The notes: generated from the sequence alone by a model not told the origin. DNA of 64,000 bases from Limonium bicolor (GCA_023374045.1 CM041780.1:96629005-96693004), one strand, 5' to 3'. Numbered from the stretch's first letter, positions 1-11,661 are shown. A program made the numbers and translations.

Positions 1-3000
1 TTTAAGATGAGCATTAATTGTGCCTTGCTTTTGTATCTCCTCCTGAGATTGCTGTGAAAACGACATGAGCTTGGCCACTTGGGACTCAAGGGTCAGGACC
101 TGGGCTCGATATTTGTCACGCTGAGCGTTGGCTAGAGACAGCTCCTCTTTAGCAATAATTGCCCGACCATTCAACTGCTTGACATTCTTCAGAAGATTGG
201 CAGAGCTCAAGCCTAACCGGAACACAAGAAAAGTGAGAAATAAAGGGAGTAAAAAGAAGAAGCGAAAAAATCAAGATCTAAAGGTTTACCTTGGTTCAAC
301 GACTCGGCGCTCTCAACCTGGAGACGAGACATGGCTTCCTCAAAGCCTTTCACCCTCTCTTCCAGCCTGGTTTTCTCATTTGTCAAGGCAATTTTGTCCG
401 CAGCAAGGGCCTTCTTCTCCTCTTCTAAGGAAGAGCAATCCCGGAGCAAAGACTGCTTCTCTTGTTCGAAGGAAGACCTTGACTGCTCTTCTAGTGCAGC
501 CTTTTCCTCCGACAAACAGTTAAGCTCCTGCATGAGTTTCCCCTTTTCCTCTACAAGGGCCTCATTCTCCCGTTGAAGAGCTTGCTTCTCCAGTTCAAGC
601 GTTTCAGCTTCCTGCTTAAAAGAGTTCCTCTTTTGATAGAAAAAAGCCTTGTCGGCCTGGAGGGAATTTACCTCGTTCCGGTGAGCAGAGCGCACCTGAT
701 CCAGCAAAACATCTAGGTCAGAGAAGGCCCGAGAGCTTATTCCCAGAAACAAGATGGTTTCGTACCTCTATCAAAGTATTGTCAGCTTCCAGGATCCGGC
801 TTTTTAAAGAAAAATTTTCTTCTCAGAGTTTCTTTAGTTGTAACTCGTATTCATCACGCTGACGAACGCATTCCTGCCAAGACAGCTGCAGATCCTTGTT
901 TATTGCCTCAGTCCTCTCCTTCACCTTGAGATCGATCTCGTAGTGAATCTGGTCAATATAAGCATCATGGGAAGAGCGGCTCTGCTTCAGCTCCTCTTGA
1001 GCATTATTGGCTCGGCTCTCCTCATAGCGGAGCCTGGACTGGAGGTTGCCGAAGTGAACCTCAGCACTTTGGGCCATAGACATCACCTAAAAACACAGTT
1101 CGCAAAATTAAGAAAAAAAACAAAACAAGTCAGGAAAGAAACACAAGGAAAGATATTTTACGCCAACCTGAAAAATGCCCCCCCCATCAAGTCAAACACA
1201 TCACTTATTGGGAGGGAATGCCGCATGATGGCATCTGCCCCCCATCTCCCATCCGCAACCTTTGTTTAGTAGCAGTAACGGTTGCTGGAGGAGCAAAGAT
1301 CCCGTCTGGATGACCGGATCTCTTTATTGCTTCCTTCCAGACGGAGGAATACTTGGCAGATTCGCAAGATATCAAAGGAAGGGGTGCCCACGATGGTAAA
1401 ACCATCCTTCCTTTTGGGAGGGACCGATAAAGGACTCCTAAGCGAGGAGGAGGAGGAGGAGAAGAAGAAGAAGCCATGATGTCCTCTCTCTGCTTTCTCC
1501 GAAGCTCAGGGTCTTCAGGCACCTGTCGATACTCCGTCGCCCTCTCCCACGCTGCATCCTTGGCCGCAGCAACGTCAATGGAGAATGAGGCTGAGGCCTC
1601 AGGGTTGTCAGAGGTTTGTCCCTCTCCCGGTGTCCCTGGCTATGGAGCCTTCGGCTTTGATGTAGTTTTCTTTTTAGTCTTTGCTTGACAGGAACAGGGA
1701 CTGCTGCAGTAATAAAAAACAGACAACATGTCAAGTACCAAAAGGTTCAAGTGCATACAAAGCCGGAAACAGGAAGGTACTATAAAAACAAAAGAGCGAG
1801 GAAAAATGAGGGATCAATCAAAACCTTGTTTGGCCGGAAGATCGGTGCGGAATCGTGTAGCCTCCAAAGTGTTCTCTTGGGTAGGATCTAAAGAAAAGTA
1901 ACCCGACAAATCAGGAAACTGCTCGCAAATCGAGTCGGATGACCAGACTCCCGCCCCAGGCAGAACCAAGGTCTAGACCCGAACCAAGGGTGAGAGGAAG
2001 AAAGACACGGCGCCTAGACTCAGGGCTCACGTGCCATGTACCTGGCAATCCGGCGTTAGCACCTTCGGGTGATTCCAGCCTTTTTTTCTTTAAATGACCA
2101 GCTTGGTCATCTCTAGCTTCTTGCCTGGAGCGCTTCGTAAGAGGGGGAGCGTCTCCCAAAAGCTGCTCAGCCGCATCGACAGCCGCATCCATTGTGTCAT
2201 AGTAATTGATTTTCTCGTCCCCATTCTTGAAGGTGACGAAATTCCAGCTGTAAAAGGGGCCGATCTTGTCCCCCTTCTGGAAGAAATCTACATTCAACAT
2301 ACCAAAGTGATAAGCAAACCAACGAAGATAGCAAAACTTGTGTTAAAAAATAAAACGCTTACTGTGATAGGTCTTCAGAGAAGACAAACGTGCATTTGAA
2401 AAAAATGCCTCGACAGTCGGCGGCTTTTTGCTTTGTGCCCTCAGAATCTTCAAAATGGGCAGCTCAGCCGGAGGAGTAGGGGGACAGATCAGCTGACCTT
2501 TGGCGACTTCAGCACAGTAGGGGACACCCAGATAGCGGCCGGATGGAGGAACGATGACGAACCATCGCGAGCTCCACTCATTAACCTTCTTGTAATAAAA
2601 AAGGGTGTATCCGGCTTTCGCAATTAGGGTTAAGCTATCAGGATCAACCCTAACCGTGAAAAATCGGGCAAAATCAGTACCCTCCGGCCGAATCTTGTTT
2701 TCTTCACCGAGAGAAACAAAGGCGTGGAGATGAGAAATGGTCTTTGGATGAAGATGAGTGAGAGAACAGCAACAGTGAAGCAGGAAGCCCAAGACAAAAG
2801 AGTGTGGAGGAATAGTCAGGTCGGAGTGGAAAAAATCGGCGTAGACCACGTACCCAAGGCCAAAGTCGTCATTGGGGTGAGAATCGGGTGATGGTAGGTA
2901 AATTTGGGTACCAAGTGGAGCTTCAACGCTCCTAAGGCAATCACAAAGAGTGGAGAAGTCAAGAGAAGAAGGAGAGGGCTCACGCCCGGGCAAAAAGGGC

Positions 3001-3149
3001 TTCAAAGACTTCAGGGGCGTGGGGCGAAAGCCATTAGGGGTGCGAGAGCCCTGAATCGCCTCAATGGCAGGCAGAAAATTTGCAGCAAGCTTACTCTTTT
3101 TTGCGGCGGAGGTAGACATTGATGAGCTTAGCCCAAAATCGAAAGACAA
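1..3149 (-). pseudogene. Transposase_28-like (gypsy-type transposon) protein with coiled-coil tail, multi-exon, left end cut by window
   Basis: The first exon runs from the ATG at 3149 to about 2360, where the codons for KTYH meet a GTAAGC donor. Its stretch around 'LHPKTISHLHAF' and 'SSRWFVIV' resembles the plant 'putative gypsy-type transposon' N-terminal domain (Transposase_28 family, from memory). Further likely exons are about 2285-2050 (FYSWNFVTF), 1690-1165 (acidic and basic linker, then FDLMGGAFF), 1090-770, 720-292 and 195-1. The last three form a long heptad-rich coiled coil (EEKAALEEQ, QALQRENEAL). Lesions: a TAG in the third exon near 1640, a TGA after LQLKKL near 823, and a frame change near 1260. 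These suggest a decayed copy. Such proteins accompany plant LTR elements; their function is unknown. Exon limits are hand-placed. Confidence 0.6.
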
Positions 3150-3640
3150 ACGACAACGAAAGGAAAGACAGAGCGCGATAACAGAGTGGCGAGAGAAGAA
3201 AACAGTCGAAGCGAGAGAGAGGAAGAAAGAGAAGGAAGCTCAAAAACTTGGACTTTAAGGAAAAGTTTTCTCCCGCTCAAATAAATAATATATATATGTA
3301 TGTAAAACAAAAAACGCCTTTTTACAGGGAAAAAGAAAGGGCCACACGCTTCCTAAAGACGGTTCCGATGTTTAGTCAAAAGAGGGACCCTATGTATTCC
3401 ACGCTGAAGACAGGCGGAAAATTCAAAAAAGCGGTACAAAACGGGTTTGGGTCACGAGCTTTGCACATGGCCGATAAAAAGTTTTTTCCCTCCAAATATG
3501 AAGAAAAAGAACTTGTGGGACTGTGATAAGGAAAAGACGAAGCACAGGCAGACCAAAGAACCTCAGGGTTGGCCGCAGTCGCAAAAATTTTCGCCAAAGC
3601 ACAAGACACAGAAGTTCTATTTTCTTCACCGAAAATTCAG
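3150..3640. other. Upstream flank of the minus-strand gene; no coding evidence
   Basis: This stretch would hold the 5' UTR and promoter of the gene ending at 3149. An AT run at 3281-3300 (TATATATA on the minus strand, about 140 bp upstream of the ATG) could serve as a TATA region. The sentence-like duplication 'AGAACTTGTGGGACTG' occurs near 3508 and 3648, which suggests a local repeat. Short reading frames on both strands look random. Confidence 0.35.
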
Positions 3641-4055
3641 AAAGATAGAACTTGTGGGACTGATGAGAAGGGAAGAAATGGTACCAAGCCAAACAAGACA
3701 TATGGAGCATCCGGCCGCTTCTAGCCGGATGGAAATAAGGATACATAAGGCATTCGGCCGTCTCCGGCCGGACGAAAGTAGGACTTAGGCAAGGCAAAAT
3801 ATAGTATGGCCGGCCGTCTGTGGTCGGTCAAAGATGTTAGGGAGGGCAAAACCGTACTTATACATGTAAGATACAGGCTAGCAGCGTGAGACCAGGCCTA
3901 AAGACTCTATAAATAGGGTTGTACCCCCATTTAATAAGACACGTAACATTTGGCAATCAAACTTACACTTAATTCTAACTAAAGGCTCTCTCTCTCCCCT
4001 CTTACGAGATTCTGTAATTGAGACCAGGTAACGTAGGAAAGTAAATTAGATCGGA
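3640..4055 (+). repeat. LTR promoter fragment (U3-R) with inverted-repeat cluster and TATA box
   Basis: TATAAATA at 3908-3915 is followed by a pyrimidine-rich leader with CTCTCTCTCTC near 3985, the usual layout of a plant LTR U3/R junction. Upstream are three short inverted repeats: CATCCGGC with GCCGGATG (3708-3731), CGGCCG with CGGCCG (3755-3770) and a wobble-paired GGCCGGCC/GGTCGGTC pair near 3808-3830. I found neither LTR end nor an attached PBS, so it is a fragment or an unrecognised LTR. Confidence 0.45.
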
Positions 4056-4275
4056 TTGTATTAGGATGCAATCAAAGCGGTCCAGACCTTAGACCCCGAC
4101 CCAGACCCTAAGCCTCCTTCAGGACCCTGTTCGGGCCCCAATTTGGGCACCAAGCACCAAATCCGGGTCCTAGGCCCTATGACTACGTCCCGCATTCTGG
4201 CCCCGCATTCTATGACCGGGTCCCGTATTCCGGCCCCGTGCTCTATGACCGGATCCCGCATCCTACACTTGGGAC
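4055..4275. repeat. GC-rich short tandem repeat (about 30 bp units)
   Basis: Three to four imperfect units built on 'CTATGACCGGGTCCCG' and 'ATTCTGGCCCCG' lie between about 4155 and 4262, preceded by a C-rich stretch of similar composition. It is much more GC-rich than its surroundings. I see no coding role. Confidence 0.5.
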
Positions 4276-4299
4276 CGAAAGGCTTTACAAGGAGAGAAG

Positions 4300-4585
4300 T
4301 GCCAAAATTAAGAAGGTTGCTCTAATAAAGTAATACCATATGTACAAGGATTAAGAGATAGACTTCACCCTAGAAAGTCTATAAATAGAGGTAGGGGGCT
4401 CATTTGTAAGGGGAGACAATATTAGAGGAGAAAGAAAGCTCCAAGAAGCTCTCTAAACTTGTAATATCTAAAGAAGGAATAAAGATATTGTCTAGAAGTG
4501 GATGTAGGCCGGATCATTGGTCGAACCACTATAACTCTGGGTGTTCTATTAGTTTGTGGGATTGGAGGAACCAAATTATGTATTT
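4300..4585 (+). repeat. LTR R-U5 fragment of a second family
   Basis: TATAAATA at 4380-4387, an A/G-rich leader, an AATAAAG polyadenylation-like signal near 4478, then 'GTGGATGTAGG' and 'CGAACCACTATAA' near 4498-4535. This R-U5 layout is common in plant LTR retrotransposons. The U3 start and the LTR end are not identifiable here. Confidence 0.4.
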
Positions 4586-5332
4586 TCAGAAGCCATGGAT
4601 GGAGCTTTAGCTGGCGTGAGGAAGAAGAGGGAGAAGAATATCGCCAGGGAGAGAGAGGAGTAATACGGCTGAGAGGGGGAAGAATGAGAGTGATAGGAGA
4701 GAGAGTGTAAAAAGGGTATTTGTTTATTTTTTCACTTTTTACTTTTTGTTTACTTTTAGCTAGGTGTGTGTGTGTGTGTGAGTGGCTGATTTATCTCTTA
4801 AAAACCGGCCCCACTTATACACATGTTGGAGTGTTTTTCGTCTTTTACAGAAATCGCTCGTTAATTTACCCGGTTTTAGCACTATTCACTAACCGGGCCT
4901 GTTTTCCATATTTTCTCGTTTCTTTGATTTTAATGGTTCTTAAGCTTCCATTAATGTTTAATTATATTTATTTGGTTGACTATAATTTTTACGGGTTCAT
5001 TTGACCACTCAAAGTCACGTTTTTGGGTTTTATAAAAAACATGCGCTAAAGCTTTTTAGCGTTTTTAATTCATTATTTGGATCCGTTTTCTTCGGGAATA
5101 TTCCCGTATATTAATTAGGCATTATTAAGCCTTGTAAATCCACCTAAGACCCTTGTCTAGGTCGTATTCCTCCTATGGTCACCCAACGCTCATTTGAGCG
5201 TTTTTCACTTTTTAAGCGTTTTCTCTTTTCTTTTGGATTTATTTTCTTTACCAAAATTCTTAAGGCATTAATAGGCCCTCAAATATCATATTAGAGTAAT
5301 TTAATCACCCTAATTAAGTTTGGGGTATTTCA
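4580..5332 (-). repeat. Truncated LTR of the TGAAATACCCC family (same clade as LTRs A, C, D)
   Basis: Read on the minus strand it begins TGAAATACCCC at 5332 and follows the first ~750 bp of the LARD D LTR (49338 onward) step by step: the 'AGCGCACGTTTTT'-like block, the 'CGAACGGG' block, a (TG)n run at 4767-4780 matching the CA run of D near 49890, and the CT-rich stretch. Homology is lost around 4580, so the 3' part of the LTR is missing. No PBS or partner LTR is present. Confidence 0.7.
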
Positions 5333-5360
5333 ATTTTGATCTTGTCTTCTTCTTCATTAC

Positions 5361-6173
5361 TGTTGAGGCATAAAGGTGTTGCAGAGATAGTCAATCGCCT
5401 CGAGGGAGTCACTCGTCTTCGACAAAACACAAAGAACCAGTTCCATGCCAAACTACAATGGAGTCTGCGCAACTGAAGAAGCACCAAGGACTCTTTCATG
5501 CTGTTGTAAATATTAAGGAGTGAATCCGTCAACACGCCAACTCTCCAACGGTCACAATACTGCTCTAGTCGACCCCAGAGTTTGCGGCCCAAGTCTGGCG
5601 TGAGTCGCCTTAACACACCTCCACTAAGTTAGTTCCGACAATTTTGAAACTAACTCCTTCGAGCCGTTGCACTTAGAAACAGTATAAATAGGTATGTAAT
5701 AGTTAGTTTACTGCAACGTTTTCAGAGAAAATCATTTGGAGATTAGAGAGAGCTGCCTTTGTAATTCAGAGAGAGAATTCATACCAAATTTAGTAGTGCA
5801 TCTAGATAGACTCTTTCTAAGAAGATCATAGTTTTACTACACTTTCCATCGAGCTGATAAGAGATTGTATTGGGTGAGTGAGTGAAAACCACGAAGTAGA
5901 TCTTTTCTACTGAGTGGACATTGTAAGTTATTTTGTTTTGGCCATAAATAAAATAGGTTATTTTGTGTATGCCGCTGAGTTTCATAGTGTCCCTTTACTT
6001 TTCGAGTGTTACTTCATTTAGCTCATCTAAGTCTCTTTTACTTTACTACCTTGAGCAACTGCTTCCGCGCACTTAGCTCGACTAAGTGTTTCTGCGTCTC
6101 AAGTGTAAGTTCGATTGATTCAAACCATCTCACAACACCTTGAGTTGGTTTGAGTCAGCCATCTAATCCTACG
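5361..6173 (+). repeat. 5' LTR of Copia-1
   Basis: It begins TGTTGAGG and ends at CCTACG, where the partner LTR has CCTATA; the canonical end was probably CCTACA. TATAAATA is at 5683-5690, giving a U3 of about 320 bp. The PBS follows after two bases. Confidence 0.88.
5683..5690 (+). promoter_or_regulatory. TATA box of the Copia-1 5' LTR
   Basis: TATAAATA, matched in position by the TATAAATA at 16066-16073 in Copia-2. Confidence 0.7.
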
Positions 6174-6175
6174 CA

Positions 6176-6188
6176 TGGTATCAGAGCC
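6176..6188 (+). promoter_or_regulatory. Copia-1 primer-binding site (initiator Met tRNA)
   Basis: TGGTATCAGAGCC directly after the 5' LTR is the standard complement to the 3' end of plant initiator-Met tRNA. Confidence 0.88.
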
Positions 6189-6219
6189 TTGTTTAGGCTG
6201 ACAGTAAATCAACTAACAA

Positions 6220-8227
6220 TGGCAGACCTCTTCGCCAATTAAAACAATAAAATGCACTTCGAGCATCCTAGACTCACCTCCACAAACTACGATCATTGGA
6301 AAAATGAGATCGAACAGCACATTGACTCAGTCAACTCTGAACTTTGGGAGATAGTCATTGGAGGAGATCTCGCAGTCAATCTAGATCGATCCATATGGAC
6401 TGCTGCAGATTGTAAAAGGTATGAGCCAGGCATCCCGCGCAATCTACACATGCCTATCCATTCTAGAGCAAAGAAGAGTCAATCACTGTAAGTCTGCAAA
6501 CGAGATATGGACTCTCCTTCAAGCTATCCACGAAGGAGTCACTGAACTCAAGAAATGCAAAGCTCAAGAACTTCGAATGGACTATGAGAATTTTCTGCAA
6601 AATCCCGGTGAGTCTCTGGAAGAAGTGCTTGATCGTTTCTATTTACTAACAACTACTATACAGGAAGTTAGCATCTTACCGGATAGAGAGAGTGTCTTGC
6701 ACAAGCGGCTTGACAGTCTCCGAGAAGAGTGGGCAGAGACGGTAATCTCCACCAAAGCATGCAAGGACTTATCCAAATGGAGATTCTAGGACTTAGGTTC
6801 CTATCTACAATATGTAGATAAGTATAAGAAGAACGTTCAAAATATATCTTCTCCTTCTTCTAGTAAAACTATTATTTTGAATGATCAAGCCTTGCAGGTT
6901 AAATCGACTCAGTATAGTCAAGATGGTGCCTATGTCGCTGACACTCAAATCAGACAAGCTAAGGCCGAGTTGGTGGATATTATTGTTGAAGAAAGTGAGG
7001 CTGAGACTATGGAAGACTTTGTCTTCATAGTAACGAACTTCCGAAAATTCATGCGTAACCAACCAAATCGACAGTCGGTAGTTCTCAAATACCTCCAAAC
7101 AAGTTTTTAACTGTCATCTGTTTTAACTGCAATAAACCCGGTCATTTCAAGAAGGATTGCCCGTTATTCAAAAACCAGTATGGAAAATCTCAAGGGAGGT
7201 CACTAATGGCAACTGTCGGTTGGGGTGACTCAGACTCTAACGATCAAGACACAGAGTCAAGCGGTCTAGTGTGTCTCATGGCACATGATCCTACTGAGTC
7301 CATGATCCCTGACAACGAGGTAACTCGCTCTCATCTTGAGACAGATCTTTATCGTATATATCCAATGGGCTTTATGCCTTTATTGCTAAAATTGTCTATG
7401 AGACAAACTCTCTTAAAGCTAGTCCTACTAGCAAAATTTTTGAGTTAACATAAGACTATCTCTTGCTCACTTAGATTGGACTTGCAAGACTCACGGCACC
7501 ATGTTGATTCCCTTCAAAAGGAACTCGACGACACCAAGAGTCTTAGTCAATCCAACCAAAGCTAGCAAGAAGAGTCACTCACTCGGATTGACTCTTTCAA
7601 GCATGGTCTTACTATCTTTACCGACAAATGTTGTTCTCTTCAAAATGAGTTAAATTCTTTAGAACCAAAGTCATCTCTTTAAACTCTTCTGTCAAACAAC
7701 TCACTCAAAAGCTGAAACAAAAGGAGCACACCCTCTCTCTTAAACCAGTCAATTTCATCAAACAGGTCACTCCATCAGAATTGCCTGAGTGGGCCAACTC
7801 CAAGATCAAGGAAGTTAGTCAAGATCGTGATAATCTCCGAAAGGAAGTTGAAAAACTCTCCCACGAGATAGTCAATATACGATCTGGAGTTGGATCCACT
7901 CAATCCAAGCCCAAGTGGCATAAAAGTAAATTCGATATCCCAAAAAATATGTCCAAATCCAACAATAAACCCAAGCGTCGACAATTAAAAGAACATTTTG
8001 ATTCTTGGTGGAAAGGACAACAAAAATATGTCAATCTCCCTCCAACCAAGATTTTTGGTTATTGTGGTAATCTTGGACATCGAGACAGTGCCTGTGATAA
8101 ATTAAACAAAGATCTTTCGTTTAATCTTAAGAGAGTCTGGTTAATTCTTGAGGCTCGAGAAAAATTAAAACAATCTGGTTGGAAAAGGGAACCTAAGTAC
8201 ATCTGGGTTCCCAAGACTAACAAATGA
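6220..8227 (+). pseudogene. Copia-1 gag, broken
   Basis: The start is ATGGCAGACCTC at 6220. A stop at 6238-6240 (TAA where Copia-2 has CAA) follows six codons later. The UBN2-like capsid region (NYDHWKNEIEQHI, ELRMDYENFLQNPGESLEEVLDRF) is then split over two frames near 6430. A CX2CX4HX4C zinc knuckle (CFNCNKPGHFKKDC) lies at about 7119-7160 in a third frame. The C-terminal part (7781-8227) has a coiled-coil segment and a second knuckle whose first Cys is lost (FGYCGNLGHRDSAC). Product when intact: the particle structural protein. Confidence 0.85.
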
Positions 8228-8241
8228 TCTTGTGCTTGTAG

Positions 8242-9233
8242 GTGAAGACGAATGAAGACTTCTGGTACCTAGATAGTGGATGCTCCCGTCATATGACTGG
8301 AGATCTAAATCAATTCAATTCGCTTTCATCCCTCTATGAACATTTTGCTGATCTTATAAAGAAAGAGTTTTCCATGAATGAGTTAGGTGAGCTAAAGTTA
8401 TTCTTAGGACTTCAAGTTCAACAGGAAAAAGAAGGGATCAAAATCCACCAACAAAAGTACATCAAGGAACTTCTTGAAAATTACAATCTTACCAATGTCA
8501 AGAGCATGTCAACCCCCAGCTGCACATCTGCTAAACTTCATCATGACGACTACGGAGTCAGTGTCAATGCCATAGAGTATAGAGCAATGATAGGGTCCCT
8601 CCTCTATTTGAGTTCCAGTCACCCTGATATCCGCCACGCAGTCTGTTTTTGTGCCCGCTTTCAGGCGGCGCCAAAGCAGTCTCACCTTAAAGCAGTCAAA
8701 CGTATCTTTCGATACCTCAAAGGTACAAGAACACTCTATCTATGGTCCTCACTCTCCTACTTTTAACTTATCTAGTTATAGTGACTCCGATTGGGCTGGT
8801 TCACTCAAGATCGAAAGTGTACTTCAGGTAATGCACAGTTCCTAGGTCTTTGTCTAGTTTCATGGTCCTCCAAAAAACAAAACTCTGTTGCACTCTCCAT
8901 AGCTGAGGCATAGTATGTCTCTTCTGTGGCCTGTTACTCCCAACTTCTTTGGATTAAACAAAAACTCCAAGACTATCACATTACCTAAGAACAAATTCCA
9001 ATCTTCTGTGATAATAAAAGCACAATCAAAATATCCGAAAACCTAGTTCAACACTCAAGAACCAAACACATTGAAATTCGCTTTCATTTCTTGAAGGACT
9101 TTGTCGAGAAAAAGTTAATTCAGCTTGACTTTGTCCCCATAGAAGATCAACTTGCAGATATCTTCACTAAACCTCTGTCTACAGCAAGATTTGAGGCACT
9201 TCGATCCGCAATTGGATTGACTCCGTCTACCTA
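8242..9233 (+). pseudogene. Copia-1 pol remnant: protease fused to RT C-terminus, then RNase H
   Basis: The aspartic protease motif WYLDSGCSRHMTGD (about 8263-8304) passes in frame directly into the RT C-terminal region (HFADLIKKEFSM, LFLGLQVQQ, YRAMIGSLLYL, AVKRIFRYLKGT). The rest of protease, the whole integrase and the RT catalytic half are missing. A frame change near 8755 leads to RNase H (SDSDWAG at about 8780, then ADIFTKPLS near 9155), ending at a TAG at 9231-9233. There is also an in-frame stop within RNase H (GAGGCATAG near 8905). Confidence 0.85.
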
Positions 9234-9553
9234 GACGGCCGCATCTCCTAGCTCCTTGCCCACTTGTCAGCAAGTATGTCCTTAAGTCTCACTGTGTTTG
9301 TCCTTGTTTGTGAATAAATCTGTGAACTATGTTATGCTTGCTCGACTCTACGTCTCTATCGCTACACACACACATCATCAATCCAAACCCGTTCCGTGAA
9401 ATCCTTGCCCTTGATCTTGCGCACCCGAATTATGTCGCCTGACACATGCAACAGTAAATCTCTGCATCTTCCACCAACTCCCACAGCCTATAACTAGCCA
9501 TTACCACTGCGTAGCTTTTTTCACCGTTGTTTTTTCACTAAACTCAAATCACA
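9234..9553 (+). other. Spacer between Copia-1 pol and the extra ORF
   Basis: About 320 bp without a credible reading frame. A CA-rich run (ACACACACACATCATC, near 9366) and pyrimidine-rich stretches give it the look of a 5' UTR for the ORF starting at 9554. I see no clear TATA box. Confidence 0.4.
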
Positions 9554-11068
9554 ATGGCGGGCATTAACTTCAACGGTGTCAATATCCCAGTAGAAATCTT
9601 CCAAGATCCGATTCGCCTCCAAGCCTACATTCAGTCCATGGCCACCCCTACTCCACCCACAGCCACCGCCACCACCCATTTCCCACAAAAACCCCCACCA
9701 CCCCCCAGCCACAAAAAACATCACACCACTACATTCCACCCACACTCTCTCCCCGCAACCCACACCTTCATCTGCAGCCCCGACTGAGGTTCTTGAAATT
9801 GACGCCGAGGAGACAACACCACTCCAAGTTATCCATCCCCGCCAAACCACCGTCCCCTCCACCCCAACAGCCAAAACCTAAACCCGACAAACCTGCACAA
9901 CAACCACCAAACCCTCAACCCAAAAAATCTCTAACACCCACCCTAAAACAATCACGAAAAATCTGCAACGCCAGCTCCACCTTCATCTCCTAAACCTAAA
10001 ACCCAAAAACGAAAATCCACAGCCAATAGACCTACAGCCAAACGTGTCCTACGATCCTTAGTAAAAGCCCAACCAGTGTCCTCTGCTTCTAGTGAGTCAT
10101 CCCCGGTCCAAGAGCTACAGGCAGTCAGTCATGACACTTCCACCGGCACCACTTCAACAAGGTCGCCGCAACGACGCAGTGCCAAGATAGACCCCTTCAT
10201 GCAACGCTACATGCTATCTGATCCTACTGCGGATCACAATATCGTTAAGGGTAAATTTCTTGATTTCTCTTGGGCACTGTATACACATCTCGAAGATCTG
10301 GTAAAAATGTTAGAGGCTCAGGGTTGGACACATCTGTTTTCTGAGGTCTACGAGTGGTACTCACAAGAGTCCCTCGATTTTTATCCAAACCTTGTTATTT
10401 GAAATGGTGCGGCACAGTCTTTCGTCAATTCCACTGCCATTTTCTTTGATCTTGAAAAACTTTCTGAAGTCCTCGGAGTCCCTCACAAAGGTCTACATTT
10501 CTATGAAAAAGGAGTCCTTCCTGATATCCCCGGAGTCCCACACAACAATATCTACCGCTTTTTCTCTTCCAAAAGAAAAGTGGGTTCTCCAATCCCAAGA
10601 GGTGATCTTTCCATACTCCACCAACTTTTTCATATTCTGGTCATTAAAAACATTGTTCCCCGAAAAGAAGGTAACCACATGGTCAACTGTCTTGATCTGA
10701 CCATTATGTACTGAATTCTCAACCGTCGTCCTCTCAATTTGGCCTACTTAATTCTGAATCATATGGCCCAGTCCGTTGATACCCCCAAGCATTCCCTAGG
10801 TTATGTGTTCTGGCTCCCTTCGGTCTTCAAATTCTTTCAGGTACCTCTAACAAAATCAACGCCAGAGTCCATTGAGGAAGCAGACACCATCAACCTCCAT
10901 TATCTAAACAGGCTTACTTCAATCGACAAATCTCAGCTGCTGCCTTCACCGTTAACTCTGACGATGCCTGCTCCTTCAACTTCACAAGAGACTGTCACTC
11001 AAGACAGACTCCTTCAACTTGTGGAGAAGGTCGAGCGACTTCTTACTCAGGCGGAAGAGTTAGCCTAA
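9554..11068 (+). pseudogene. Copia-1 extra 3' ORF: Transposase_32-like ('putative plant transposon protein') domain, broken
   Basis: The start is ATGGCGGGC at 9554 (MAGINFNGVNIPVEIF). A Pro/Thr-rich low-complexity N-terminal part (9640-10000) shifts frame at least once. A folded region follows from about 10170: IDPFMQRYMLSD, FSWALYTHLEDLVKMLEAQGW, WYSQESLDFYPN, then after a stop near 10400 FFDLEKLSEVLGVP, LHQLFHILVIKNIVP, LAYLILNHM and KHSLGYVFWLPSVFKFF. This order resembles the plant Transposase_32 (PF20167-like) family, whose function is unknown. It is in sense orientation between pol and the PPT, where SIRE-type copia elements carry an env-like frame. The domain assignment is from memory of the family pattern. 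Confidence 0.6.
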
Positions 11069-11661
11069 AGCAACTCAAGGATGCTAGAGAGACTCAACTC
11101 AACTGACTGCTGTGACGGCGATGCAGGACACTCTCCTTGACCTTCAAGCTGCGATTAACCCCATTCCCGATCCCTAGCTTAATGGTGTGTGTGTGTGGTG
11201 CTTGAACTTAGGTCGTTTTTAAGTTCTAAACACTGTTTTTGGATTGTTCATGAATACTGTGACTGACTCTATGTGACTATTAAGGCTTCCCTCTGATGAA
11301 AGCAAAAGGGGGAAGCGGTGAATCCCGCCTGGTGCACGGGCAACTCTTTTGTGTTTTGAATTGCGTTTAAGTTTTTTATGCTGGACTGTGCGGATACGTG
11401 ATTATCTGCCTGCTTGACTATGCTCATTTCTGCCTATGCTTACTATCTGTTTTCTTATTGTGCTATTATTTGCCTGGAGTCTTTCAACGATTAAGGGGGA
11501 ACCACAATGGAGTCTCTGGACTTTGAAACTTTTTTTATGCTTCGATTAAGGGCGAACTTCGACACGGTTGGTTTCCCTTGTTCTTTGTGTTTCTGTCTTT
11601 TTCAGGATTGACTCAATCAGGATTCACGGAGGTTTGCTATCATCAGCAACAAGGGGGAAAC
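11069..11661 (+). other. Copia-1 3' untranslated region and polypurine tract
   Basis: No reading frame of note. The polypurine tract AAGGGGGAAAC (11651-11661) abuts the 3' LTR. Two further purine-rich runs, AAAAGGGGGAAGCGG (near 11306) and TTAAGGGGGAACC (near 11490), look like weaker PPT-like sites. Confidence 0.75.

Noticed and set aside
943..1269. Plus-strand frames over the coiled-coil region (also 128-523 and 331-576)
   Set aside because: Shadows of the minus-strand exons, with no homology of their own.
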